This document shows positions 8,778 to 16,916 of a stretch of DNA of 64,000 nt, in pieces. The notes under the pieces are model-generated. The model did no database searches. It was given only the letters and a program-made list of their open reading frames with translations, and had not been told where the DNA came from. The position numbers were made by a program, and so were the translations under genes. The stretch comes from Flavipsychrobacter sp. (GTDB lineage Bacteria > Bacteroidota > Bacteroidia > Chitinophagales > Chitinophagaceae): positions 53,379-117,378 of the forward strand of contig JARLGY010000038.1 in assembly GCA_031292525.1 (NCBI GenBank). The letters run 5' to 3'. Numbering within the stretch: position 1 is the first letter of the stretch; every line of letters begins with the position of its first letter.

Positions 8778-10823
8778 ATGGATAAAAACTTAATTAACAT
8801 CGACGACTTATTCCGGCAGCGGTTGAGTGGAGGCGAAGAAGAGGAGCGAGAGGGGGCATGGATGAACATGCGCAACCTGCTGGATGAGGAAATGCCTGTA
8901 AAGCCTGCTGGTGGCATACGGTGGCGCCGCATGCTTACATATACTGCTGGTCTGCTGTTGCTGGCATTGGCAGCATTGGGTGGTTACGAAGCTATTACTG
9001 CCCATAGGGCAACCGGTACGGGTGAGGCAGCTGTTGCGGCTACAAGTAAGGGCATGTCTCAAAATAGCAATGGTACAAATAATAATATAGTACCTGTAAA
9101 CGCAACAGGCAACAATACAAGTAAAGCCATTGCTGCTAACACCACTACAACACATAATGTAACGGGCAACATTCACCAGGCAAAGCCTGCATTGTCAGCA
9201 AGCGCTAAGTCTATTACAGATCCTGCTGCAACTATTACCTCAACTACCAATCAAGATGCTGTTATTGTTCCTGCAAAAACAAAATCAGGCAAAACATTTG
9301 GTCACACTAACACACATGTTGCTGTTACTTCAAACAAGAATGATAATGTAACGACCATTAATCATAAAATTGCACATGCCTCATCTATTGCTTCAATTAA
9401 GCGCAATTCTATAGCTACAACCCAGAAGACTGGAAATACTTCAACTAATGCAACAGGAAATGCTGTGGCCCGTAAAACAGCAAGTGCCGCAGGTAATAAA
9501 TTAACTGGTAAAACATTAAAGAGTGTTACTCAAAAAAAAGCAATCACTTCAGGTAATACTTCAACAATAGTTGCTAAACAAACAAAGAATAGCCATTCTT
9601 CATCTGTAGCATCAGTTGCAAAGGCCGAGCATAAAAAAGCAAAAACAGGTAGCAAAGTATCAAAAACGTCCATTTTGCCTGCTGCTGGTATATCAACTGT
9701 TGCATCAGGAAACAAGTTGCAGTCAATTAATAATGACGGTATAGTAGCTAAACAGTCTGTAGATAAGGTTGAAGTAGTACAACATAATGTTACCAAGCCA
9801 GGCGACAGAAAGGGGCACTATGTAAACGATACTGTGGATAAAGGTGTTGTAAGCGTAAACAAATATGTACCATCAGCTGATCAGCAAACCCCTGCAGACA
9901 GACATACAGGTTCCGCCACTACGACTGCACCTGTAGTTTCTGCCAGTGCATCTGCTGCAGGGAATACAACAGCTCAAAAAAATGGTATTAGTGCTACTAC
10001 AGCTAATAAGACAACAGCACAAAACAGCGCAGGAAATACGGTGTTACTCGCTTCAGCTGCAAAAGGATCAACAGCCACAGTAAATAACTCTGATATTGTA
10101 GCGACGCATACCCGGAGAAAGAGTTCCACATTATCCAACTTTGCAGAGATGATACTTGACTTCAGAACTAATCTAGGCAATGCAAAATTTGCTCCTGGTA
10201 TCACCGGTGGTATCAATTCAGCTTTCTTTGCACCCAATGCCATCAATGGTTTCCATCTGGGGGTTTCTGGTACTTTTATTATCAGCGATACCTGGAGCCT
10301 GATGGGTGAACTGAAGTATTTCAATCGTTTCTCCGGCAATTCTGTTATTAATGATAACTACGTGAAGTACACTGCTTTATCAAACGGTGGTTACGCAAAA
10401 GATTCGGTACAGCAATACTTTAAATACAATAGTTTGCAGAGCATAGAACTTCCTGTATCTATACAATACACCATAGGCAAAGTGGGTATGTATGTTGGTG
10501 GTAACCTGGTGTATAACTTTAGCATATACAACGACTTTGAAACAAACCCTAATCCTACTGAAATAACCAGTCAGCCGGGTAAGAGCATCACACCTAAATA
10601 CAGGTCTGGCGATTTCTCATCAAGGTTTGGAGTAGGCTACCTGTTTGGTGCAAGCTACAGTATCACTCCTATGTTGCGTGCAGATGCACGATTGGTGCAA
10701 ACTGTATGGGACAACAGTAGCACTATGGGTGGTCAAATGCTCTCTAACAATCTCTACAAAAACCCGTCATTCCAATTATCCATAGGGTATACATTTAAAC
10801 ACCAGGAAAGCAGAATGCCATAA
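8778..10823 (+). CDS. Inner-membrane segment plus outer-membrane beta-barrel protein, likely sigma partner
   Basis: Unusual 681-residue protein. Residues 1-50 are charged and cytoplasmic in character, 52-73 form one hydrophobic helix (MLTYTAGLLLLALAALGGY), about 75-450 are a low-complexity linker rich in Ala, Thr, Ser, Asn and Lys, and about 454-681 resemble the outer-membrane barrel domain of porin-like Bacteroidota proteins (GINSAFF, WSLMGELKYFNRF, VGMYVGGNLVYNF, FGVGYLFGASYSI, with a final SIGYTFKH strand). Being 11 bp behind an ECF sigma gene, the N-terminus is probably an anti-sigma element. The whole could link the outer membrane to the cytoplasm in one chain. No anti-sigma Pfam motif is obvious, so the role is inferred. 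Confidence 0.75.
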   Translation: MDKNLINIDDLFRQRLSGGEEEEREGAWMNMRNLLDEEMPVKPAGGIRWRRMLTYTAGLLLLALAALGGYEAITAHRATGTGEAAVAATSKGMSQNSNGTNNNIVPVNATGNNTSKAIAANTTTTHNVTGNIHQAKPALSASAKSITDPAATITSTTNQDAVIVPAKTKSGKTFGHTNTHVAVTSNKNDNVTTINHKIAHASSIASIKRNSIATTQKTGNTSTNATGNAVARKTASAAGNKLTGKTLKSVTQKKAITSGNTSTIVAKQTKNSHSSSVASVAKAEHKKAKTGSKVSKTSILPAAGISTVASGNKLQSINNDGIVAKQSVDKVEVVQHNVTKPGDRKGHYVNDTVDKGVVSVNKYVPSADQQTPADRHTGSATTTAPVVSASASAAGNTTAQKNGISATTANKTTAQNSAGNTVLLASAAKGSTATVNNSDIVATHTRRKSSTLSNFAEMILDFRTNLGNAKFAPGITGGINSAFFAPNAINGFHLGVSGTFIISDTWSLMGELKYFNRFSGNSVINDNYVKYTALSNGGYAKDSVQQYFKYNSLQSIELPVSIQYTIGKVGMYVGGNLVYNFSIYNDFETNPNPTEITSQPGKSITPKYRSGDFSSRFGVGYLFGASYSITPMLRADARLVQTVWDNSSTMGGQMLSNNLYKNPSFQLSIGYTFKHQESRMP

Positions 10824-10846
10824 CAAAATCTACATTCATCATAATG

Positions 10847-10893
10847 TTATAATAAGAAAAGGGTCCCAATCAGGGACCCTTTTCTTATTATAA
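10847..10893. terminator. Bidirectional terminator, perfect 21-bp stem
   Basis: Perfect inverted repeat of 21 bp (10847-10867 with 10873-10893) around a 5-nt loop, with A-rich and T-rich flanks inside the stem on both sides. It lies between two convergent genes and can end transcription in both directions. Confidence 0.85.
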
Positions 10894-10919
10894 GGAATAA
10901 CATTGAAGGGTGGGGTAGC

Positions 10920-11705
10920 TTACTCACTCTCCTTTCCCATTGCGGCCATCTTAAGTTTGTGCGTGGTTTCTTTACCCAGGTAGCGTTCTATGCAACCTTC
11001 TATAAAATAGATAACGGGAGTGAGCACAATGGCCATGGTAAATTTATAAGCATAGTTTACAAGCCCCACAGCCAGTACCCGCTGATAGCTCCAGCCCTTG
11101 CCTATTTTAAAAGCTATGAACAATACAATAAAACTATCAACCAGTTGTGATATAACGGTGGAACCTGTAGCCCTGAGCCAAACGCCTTTTTCGCCTGTTA
11201 GTTTTTTTATTTTATGAAATATCCATACATCTAGCACCTGGCTTATCAGGAAGGCCACCAGGCTGCCCACTATGATCCACATACCTTGCCCGAAAATATT
11301 TGAGAAAGCGGTCTGCATATCTGGTATGCCCTCTGACACCTGGCTATGTTGCCAGAAAGATTGGTCAGCCGGTACTTTAATGGCCAGGTAAAACATTAGG
11401 AAGGCATAAGATATAAGTCCTACAGCTATAAATGATATCCTCCTTACAGCCTTGGGGCCATAATATTCATTCACTACGTCGGTCATAATAAATTCAAGAG
11501 GCCACAATAGTACACCACAAGTGAGTGTAAAGGTCAGGCCATCTTCGCCCAATAATGAAAAAGGGTGAGGCTGGAACCCCAGCAGGCGTTCCAGTGAAAA
11601 TAACTTACCGCCTATGCACTCTGCAATAAGCGCATTGGCAACTAAAAAACAGGAAAGAAAAATGAAAAGACGTGTGGCTTTATCGCTCAGTATCTTATTG
11701 ACCAT
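10920..11705 (-). CDS. yhhQ: Queuosine precursor transporter (YhhQ/VUT family)
   Basis: Inner-membrane protein of 261 residues of the YhhQ (VUT_1) family, importers of the queuosine precursors preQ0/preQ1. About six hydrophobic segments are visible; family features are NALIAECIGGKLF near residue 25, the WPLEFIMTDVVNEYYGPKAV loop near 70, and SQLVDSFIVLFIAF near 190. A Bacteroidota insertion of about 25 residues (VPADQSFWQHSQ) is normal for the phylum. It is convergent with the preceding barrel gene and is the last of a minus-strand run of small genes. queG, encoding the final enzyme of queuosine synthesis, is in the same window near 40 kb. Confidence 0.9.
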   Translation of the reverse strand: MVNKILSDKATRLFIFLSCFLVANALIAECIGGKLFSLERLLGFQPHPFSLLGEDGLTFTLTCGVLLWPLEFIMTDVVNEYYGPKAVRRISFIAVGLISYAFLMFYLAIKVPADQSFWQHSQVSEGIPDMQTAFSNIFGQGMWIIVGSLVAFLISQVLDVWIFHKIKKLTGEKGVWLRATGSTVISQLVDSFIVLFIAFKIGKGWSYQRVLAVGLVNYAYKFTMAIVLTPVIYFIEGCIERYLGKETTHKLKMAAMGKESE

Positions 11706-11775
11706 TAAAATTGATGTTGGTTATTACAACATCAAATATATCGGCTTTGTTTGAATTTTATGGAACATGAACTAT

Positions 11776-12207
11776 CTATTGAGCGCCAGACATACCTTGG
11801 GCTGCCGGTACGGGCACATCTTTGTAGTTACCATCGGGCCTCGGCGGATATAGTTTCATATAACGGGGATAGTCAGTTTCCGGATGCAGATCAAGGCTTA
11901 CATTTTTTAGTATCTGCACTCTCGATCTGTCCAAATCTTTATTGCTTAGGTATGCGGGCATAGTAGGGGTAAAGCTCCATGTGCCGTTTTCCCAGAATAT
12001 ATACCCACCTCTATTGGGATCGTAAAACGTATAATAGTCAGGAAAATAAACGTGGGCATCTGCATTGTATTTGTGGGCAGCAGCCCATGGGGGCAAGGCA
12101 GTAGCCTTTATAGCGTGTTTGTGTTTTGTATGCCTGTGTGTTTCTGTGGTTTGAGCGTGTAGCAGGAACGGGGAGAAAATAGCCAATAATATTAATCTAA
12201 GTGTCAT
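11776..12207 (-). CDS. Small secreted protein, conserved in Bacteroidota, unknown function
   Basis: 143 residues with a signal peptide (MTLRLILLAIFSPFLLHAQ) and a His/Lys/Thr-rich segment directly after it (TETHRHTKHKHA), then an aromatic-rich domain with PDYYTFYDPNRGGYIFW and ENGTWSFTPTMPAYL. I recognise this aromatic pattern from hypothetical secreted proteins of this phylum but cannot assign a function. The histidine-rich start could bind metal. It ends 70 bp from yhhQ and follows a receiver-like gene on the same strand. Confidence 0.7.
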   Translation of the reverse strand: MTLRLILLAIFSPFLLHAQTTETHRHTKHKHAIKATALPPWAAAHKYNADAHVYFPDYYTFYDPNRGGYIFWENGTWSFTPTMPAYLSNKDLDRSRVQILKNVSLDLHPETDYPRYMKLYPPRPDGNYKDVPVPAAQGMSGAQ

Positions 12208-12245
12208 AAAACTATGGTGTTAACAAATCCTGATGTGAAAAGAGC

Positions 12246-12674
12246 TTACGCTCCAACTGTGTGCATGTGTTGTGCTTGTCTAATGTACGGCAATATTGCG
12301 TTACTTGCCTTATATGAATATCGCAATGCAGTTTTTACAGCCGTGATAATGTTATCAGAAAGTATGAGCCTTTTCTTATTTGCTTCGTTGCCATGTGGAA
12401 CGATCATATAACTACCGTCCTCGTCAATTGAGTAAACGACTGAGGAAGTATAGGCCATATTACTAAGATCCGGCTTATTGTGGTAACTATCAAGGATGCT
12501 GCTATGCTGCTTAAGATTAAAAAAGACAACGTGCGGATTTATTTCACGTATTAGGTCACTAATATTCTCGAAATTGAAACAAGTATATATCCGGAAACCC
12601 TTATCCCTCAAAAGTTGCACATCTGCTATTATATAACAGGGGTCATCGCTGATCATTAATATTCTTAAGTCCAT
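12246..12674 (-). CDS. Receiver-like single-domain protein
   Basis: 142 residues from the ATG at 12674, chosen because the longer frame begins with a cysteine-rich stretch unlike a protein start. MDLRILMISDDPCYIIADVQLLRDKGFRIYTC looks like the first strand and helix of a CheY-type receiver domain, with the DD acidic pair at about residues 10-11. NPHVVFFNLKQ stands where the phosphorylated Asp would be and has Asn instead, so phosphorylation is doubtful. No output domain follows. Possibly a degenerate response regulator; low certainty. Confidence 0.6.
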   Translation of the reverse strand: MDLRILMISDDPCYIIADVQLLRDKGFRIYTCFNFENISDLIREINPHVVFFNLKQHSSILDSYHNKPDLSNMAYTSSVVYSIDEDGSYMIVPHGNEANKKRLILSDNIITAVKTALRYSYKASNAILPYIRQAQHMHTVGA

Positions 12675-12757
12675 AATAATACTTTGGGAAGATAAATGGA
12701 TACAATAATTGCAACAATACTGTGCCAGCAAAAGCAATTAGTACTGTTTTTTTGAGA

Positions 12758-13300
12758 TTATCGCCACTTTTTTATAATTCCCGACTTGAGATTGGCTATT
12801 ATTTCGTTAACACTAACGTCAACGTTATATAGTTTATATGTACTTATAGTCTTAGGCCAGCGAGGCTTAGGGGTAGGATAAAGTTCTTCGCTATACATGT
12901 CAGAATAGTAAAACTTGGTACCATTGTCATAGCCGTAAAGGTTATATATTTTGTATGTATAGAAACCGTTGCCAATCAATATATCTATTGTAAAAAGCAG
13001 ATCGCGATAATCACCTTTATGTTTCTTGAAGTTTACAGTTCCGGTACCAGAGATCAACCCTGCATCGCTATTATCTATGAGAAGTCGGTCATCACTAGTT
13101 TCGTAGGTATGGCTATACCATTCATGCACATTTTCTAATAATTGCTGGTGGCTGTTAGTGGTAGTGTCCACAAAAACGGTATCGTAGTAAACGATCTTAT
13201 TGGATTGTAAGTGAAACTTAGGAACATGCAAAATTTCATCTTGGCCATATGCATAGCAGAAGATGAATAAAATGATAACTGTAAAAAAGATTTTTTGCAT
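12758..13300 (-). CDS. Secreted protein with DUF4468-like (TBP-like fold) domain
   Basis: 180 residues with a signal peptide ending CYAYGQ. The mature part has the order found in DUF4468: a YYDTVFVDTTTNSHQQLLENV segment, a WYSHTYETSDDRLLIDNSDAG segment, GLISGTGTVNFKK, then strands (DLLFTIDILIGNGFYTYKIY). The domain is common in secreted Bacteroidota proteins and has no known activity. It lies in a minus-strand cluster of small AT-rich genes between dprA and yhhQ. Assignment to the family is by motif order only. Confidence 0.72.
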   Translation of the reverse strand: MQKIFFTVIILFIFCYAYGQDEILHVPKFHLQSNKIVYYDTVFVDTTTNSHQQLLENVHEWYSHTYETSDDRLLIDNSDAGLISGTGTVNFKKHKGDYRDLLFTIDILIGNGFYTYKIYNLYGYDNGTKFYYSDMYSEELYPTPKPRWPKTISTYKLYNVDVSVNEIIANLKSGIIKKWR

Positions 13301-13320
13301 TAGCTCATAAGTGGTAACAG

Positions 13321-13554
13321 CTAAAATTCATGATTTATGATATGTTCATAAACACTTTCCATTTCTGTGAGTGAGTTGAAAAGCCAGCGTACATCTATAC
13401 CTTCAAATTCAATATAATATTTTCTTACGTCGTCAATATCTTCTTCCCCTATCCCTATCGACTGTACATATTGTAAGTTCACAGGTTTATTAAAATAAGT
13501 GGTGTCATTAGATAGATGAGGGCCGCTTTTAATGGAACAAAGTAATTTTGCCAT
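13321..13554 (-). CDS. Small conserved hypothetical protein
   Basis: 77 residues, MAKLLCSIKSGPHLSNDTTY at the start and an acidic second half with a WLFNSLTEMESVYEHII helix. No signal peptide or membrane segment; probably a small cytoplasmic alpha/beta protein. It is 6 bp downstream of the next minus-strand gene and 20 bp upstream of the DUF4468-like gene, so co-transcription is likely. Function unknown. Confidence 0.55.
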   Translation of the reverse strand: MAKLLCSIKSGPHLSNDTTYFNKPVNLQYVQSIGIGEEDIDDVRKYYIEFEGIDVRWLFNSLTEMESVYEHIINHEF

Positions 13555-13560
13555 GATATT

Positions 13561-13827
13561 TTATAAGTTTACATGCTGGGTTTGCAGCTGATAATTATTG
13601 TTCTTGTTGTGCATTTGTTCTTTCATGCAACCAATAGAATATTTTATAAATGTTGCGGTTTCTTCTATTTGAAGGTTAATGTTATGCACAGTTTCAAATA
13701 CCATCTGTTTCAGGCAAACAATTGAAAGGACGAAAACGATGAATAATTGTTCACTTATTTCGTGCTCCAGGTTAAATAAGTATTTCATACTTATCAACGC
13801 TATGTAGGCTATGTGTTTCTGGTTCAT
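13561..13827 (-). CDS. Small hypothetical protein
   Basis: 88 residues, helical, with hydrophobic stretches (IAYIALISMKYLF and LFIVFVLSIVCLKQMVF) and a polar, Asn/Gln-rich tail. It may be membrane-associated. It starts the minus-strand small-gene cluster and ends 6 bp before the following gene. I do not recognise a family. Confidence 0.45.
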   Translation of the reverse strand: MNQKHIAYIALISMKYLFNLEHEISEQLFIVFVLSIVCLKQMVFETVHNINLQIEETATFIKYSIGCMKEQMHNKNNNYQLQTQHVNL

Positions 13828-14025
13828 AATGTCATCTTTATCGGTTACTCATCTATTCTCTGCTATATGATATTGAAAAACCATGCCACCTGATAGTGCA
13901 TGCAACTAGAAGCATTTGGAGCGATTTATACCCAATAAAAAACTTAGTTGAGAACAATTGAGGAATTTTATTCGTAAATTATAGTCTTAAAGGACTGGAT
14001 TACCCTTTTGCTTATTTTTTGTTAT

Positions 14026-14319
14026 ATGAAGGTTGGGTTGTTTATAATATACTTATTGTTTTGCTCTGTTTCTTATGGGCAGGATTACACCACGCATGTA
14101 TATACGCATGCCGACAGCATGAGGCCGCCTTCAATATTGCGCAACATAAACATCATAAAACCAATAACCCCTGATTACTATACAACAGGGTTTGGCTTTT
14201 TTTGCAAGCAGGAACTTAAATTGGAAAAGGTAAAAGTACCATTAAAGCTCAGGGTGGGCAATCCTGATTATTGTAGTTATCTGGAGTCGAAAAGTAATAG
14301 TATTCCGTTGCAGAAATAA
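14026..14319 (+). CDS. Small secreted hypothetical protein
   Basis: 97 residues from the ATG at 14026 (a TTG at 14008 in the same frame would spoil the signal peptide). MKVGLFIIYLLFCSVSYGQ is a clear signal peptide; the mature part has two cysteines (FGFFCKQEL and NPDYCSYLE) that could form a disulfide. AT-rich, isolated between minus-strand genes. No recognised family. Confidence 0.55.
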   Translation: MKVGLFIIYLLFCSVSYGQDYTTHVYTHADSMRPPSILRNINIIKPITPDYYTTGFGFFCKQELKLEKVKVPLKLRVGNPDYCSYLESKSNSIPLQK

Positions 14320-14328
14320 GTACACAAC

Positions 14329-14568
14329 TTATTTCCTTTTAGGTCGGTTCATGCTATACTTATAATTTTTATCAAAGTTTCTGCGATATAATTTCATCAC
14401 AGGCTTTCTAAAAACCGCATAAAAAAAAGTGATAATTATACTACTTACTAATGAGTAAAGCGTAACTTTAAGTAAGTCATACTTAATATCTCTTGTAAGG
14501 AGAAGCAATGCGCCTGCACCCCATATTATAAAGAAAATTGAAATAATATTATTCCCTCTTTTCATCAA
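14329..14568 (-). CDS. Small two-helix membrane protein
   Basis: 79 residues: MMKRGNN, a hydrophobic helix (IISIFFIIWGAGALLLL), a second (VTLYSLVSSIIITFFYAVF), then a basic tail (KLYRRNFDKNYKYSMNRPKRK). The topology with both ends inside fits a small inner-membrane protein. No known family; convergent with the preceding small gene with a 9-bp gap. Confidence 0.5.
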   Translation of the reverse strand: MMKRGNNIISIFFIIWGAGALLLLTRDIKYDLLKVTLYSLVSSIIITFFYAVFRKPVMKLYRRNFDKNYKYSMNRPKRK

Positions 14569-14739
14569 TTTTTTTTAAATTATAGATTATTGCAGAAGGG
14601 CTAAATCAGGCGTGAAATTACTTTATGATAAGGTAACTTATGCCGTACAAGATAAGATTTTTATACAATTAATCATTAATTAATCATTTATTAATGCTTT
14701 GTTTTGCCCTGAGTTGATGGGTATTTTTAAATAGGTCGC

Positions 14740-15858
14740 TTATGTTAATCGGTATTGTTTGCCGGGTAGTGTTTTAATAATTCCCTGCATTTCTAGTTCC
14801 AGCAATGCAACTGCAAGTTCTGAGTTGGCTAGCCCGGTTGTATGGTATATTTCGTCAGCATGCACAGATTCCTTTCCCTGTAGCAGGTCGAATACTTTTT
14901 GCTGACTAGGTTCCAGGTCAATGAACAATTGCCGTTGCATAGGTTTCTTCCTGGCTCCGTCGCTCCAGTTCATCAGTTCCAGCAGGTCGGTGGGGCTGCT
15001 TATCATTTGTGCGTGTTGTTTTTTGATCAGTTCATTGCACCCGCTCGACTTTGCATCAGTTGTTCTCCCGGGGTATGCAGCCACTTCACGATTATAACCA
15101 TTAGCCATCATAGCTGTTATAAGTGCGCCACCGGCTATATCACTTTCTACAACTACTGTTACATCGCTCATGCCTGCTACTACACGATTGCGCATAGGGA
15201 AGTTTGTACGCTCTGGTGTAGTACCGGCGGGGAACTCGGTAAGTAATCCCCCGTTTTGCAGCATTTCGTTTGATAGTGTTTTGTTTGTAGATGGGTATAT
15301 TCTATCCAACCCATGCCCCAGCACGCCTACTGTGGGTATGCTTAGTTTCACGGCTTTTTTGTGCGCTATAGCATCAATACCCAGAGCAAGTCCACTTACA
15401 ATAAGTATATCCGGCATTTGCAAACCTTCTACCAGCTCTTCGGTAAGTTTAAGTCCATACTCTGTGTATTTCCGGGTACCTACTATAGCTATCACTTTTT
15501 TCGCATCCAGTACCGTATTGCCATTATAGTATAGCAGCAAAGGGGCATCGCTGCAGTTGGTTAGCCGGGTGGGGTAGCCTGGCGCGCCATACAGCAATAC
15601 GTTTATGTTATGTTTGTTTATGTACTCCAGTTCTTTTTCGGCAAGCTTGTAAATGTCGGGATCTTTAAAACCTTTAGCCCGAAGTTCTCCTATGCCGTCA
15701 ATGTTTTTTATATCTTTTAATGGTGCTTTAAAAGTGGCAATAGCACTGCCATAATGTTGTAGAAGGCTTTTCCCATACTTAACGCCTATGCCGGGTACAA
15801 ATGTTAATACTAGTCTATAGAATAATTCCTCACGGCTATCTTCTGCCATTTTATGCAA
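14740..15858 (-). CDS. dprA: DNA-processing protein DprA
   Basis: Loads RecA onto incoming single-stranded DNA during natural transformation; cytoplasmic. 372 residues with an N-terminal helical part with an HhH-like segment (LQHYGSAIATFKAPLKDIKNI), the Rossmann-like DprA domain (VGTRKYTEYG, VSGLALGIDAIAHKKA, GHGLDRIYPSTN, LLTEFPAGTTPERTNFP, RNRVVAGMSDVTVVVE) and a C-terminal winged helix (HADEIYHTTGLANSELAVAL). Length and motifs are complete. ATG codons at 15858 and 15849 are both possible starts. Divergent from the next secreted-protein gene. Confidence 0.96.
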   Translation of the reverse strand: MHKMAEDSREELFYRLVLTFVPGIGVKYGKSLLQHYGSAIATFKAPLKDIKNIDGIGELRAKGFKDPDIYKLAEKELEYINKHNINVLLYGAPGYPTRLTNCSDAPLLLYYNGNTVLDAKKVIAIVGTRKYTEYGLKLTEELVEGLQMPDILIVSGLALGIDAIAHKKAVKLSIPTVGVLGHGLDRIYPSTNKTLSNEMLQNGGLLTEFPAGTTPERTNFPMRNRVVAGMSDVTVVVESDIAGGALITAMMANGYNREVAAYPGRTTDAKSSGCNELIKKQHAQMISSPTDLLELMNWSDGARKKPMQRQLFIDLEPSQQKVFDLLQGKESVHADEIYHTTGLANSELAVALLELEMQGIIKTLPGKQYRLT

Positions 15859-15916
15859 TATTTAAAGTTTATGGATGAGGGTATGGTTATCTTTGAAAAC
15901 GGAAAAATATAAAAAA

Positions 15917-16393
15917 ATGAAGAAAAGCCTTTTATTCATCTTATTTCTTGCTCTTTTATTGCCTGCAGCAATAGCAAAGCATAAGAAAGCCCAACCGCAG
16001 AAAGATTTACTTTCTGTAACCATGCACCGTTCTGCATGCTTTGGCCACTGTCCCGATTACCAGGTAAAGGTGGACAAGGGCGGGCTGGTCACCTATACCG
16101 GCTACATGTTTGCAAAAGACTCTGGTATATATGAAAAGAACATAGGTGCAGCTGCTGCTAAAAATATACTTGCTACTTGCACCCGTTACCGCATAGACAC
16201 CTGCAAAGACATATACAACAACACAGTTCCAGACCTACCAGGATTGCATTTTATAGTACAATACAAAACGGTAACCAAGAAGATAGCAAATGCAGGCTTT
16301 GGCCCCGGATTTTTAAGGGAAATAGCCGGCAGTATAGATGCTATAGCCCAGGTTGATAGCACCTGGAAGCACATACCGGCATTTAAAAGGTAA
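15917..16393 (+). CDS. Secreted DUF6438-like protein
   Basis: 158 residues from the ATG at 15917, where a typical signal peptide begins (MKKSLLFILFLALLLPAAIA). The mature domain has the pattern of DUF6438 proteins: VTMHRSACFGHCPDYQVKVD near the start, YTGYMF, then an ICTYR-like helix region and DLPGLHFIVQY. The two cysteines in ACFGHC and one in RIDTC are conserved features. The domain has no known function. It is followed by a hairpin terminator shared with the convergent ferredoxin gene. Confidence 0.7.
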   Translation: MKKSLLFILFLALLLPAAIAKHKKAQPQKDLLSVTMHRSACFGHCPDYQVKVDKGGLVTYTGYMFAKDSGIYEKNIGAAAAKNILATCTRYRIDTCKDIYNNTVPDLPGLHFIVQYKTVTKKIANAGFGPGFLREIAGSIDAIAQVDSTWKHIPAFKR

Positions 16394-16451
16394 CTGGCCG
16401 ATTTATATTATTGCATAGAAAAGCAATATGCTTTGCTTCTAAGGCAAATAA

Positions 16452-16486
16452 AAACAGGAAGATGTTATATAAGCATCTTCCTGTTT
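16452..16486. terminator. Bidirectional terminator
   Basis: A 13-bp perfect stem (16452-16464 with 16474-16486) around a 9-nt loop, with A and T runs at its ends, between the convergent DUF6438-like and ferredoxin genes. Confidence 0.75.
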
Positions 16487-16501
16487 GCATAAAAAGAGCT
16501 A

Positions 16502-16849
16502 TTACAGGTGTAGTTTTTCTTTCTTAGCCAGCAGTTCTTCTACTGTTTCACGATACATTTCATCGGGTACACAGCAATCAACCGGGCATACTGCAGCACA
16601 TTGAGGCTCCTCGTGAAAACCTTGGCATTCGGTACATTTGTTGGCCGTTATGTAGTAAGTATCTACAGCTACCGGTGCATGGCGCTCGCTGGCATCGGTC
16701 TGCGAGCCATCCATAAGCGTATATTGTCCTTTTACTGATGTGCCGTCTGCTATTGCCCATTCCACACCACCTTCATATATCGCGTTATTAGGACATTCTG
16801 GTTCGCAGGCGCCACAGTTTATACATTCGTCTGTTATCTTGATTGCCAT
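16502..16849 (-). CDS. 2[4Fe-4S] ferredoxin
   Basis: Electron carrier of 115 residues with two [4Fe-4S] binding motifs: [12 protein letters not shown] near residue 10 and [18 protein letters not shown] near residue 73. The spacing in the second motif (eight residues between the second and third Cys) and the long loop between clusters match the ferredoxins first known from Chlorobium and Allochromatium, which have very low redox potentials. It is divergent from the LuxC-like acyl-CoA reductase gene, an arrangement I recall in other Bacteroidota. The redox partner is unknown. Confidence 0.92.
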   Translation of the reverse strand: MAIKITDECINCGACEPECPNNAIYEGGVEWAIADGTSVKGQYTLMDGSQTDASERHAPVAVDTYYITANKCTECQGFHEEPQCAAVCPVDCCVPDEMYRETVEELLAKKEKLHL

Positions 16850-16916
16850 ACCGGGTATTTAATTTAGTTTATGTGCGTACAAAGTTACAATTTCGCAAAC
16901 AGAAATCTAAGTGTTG

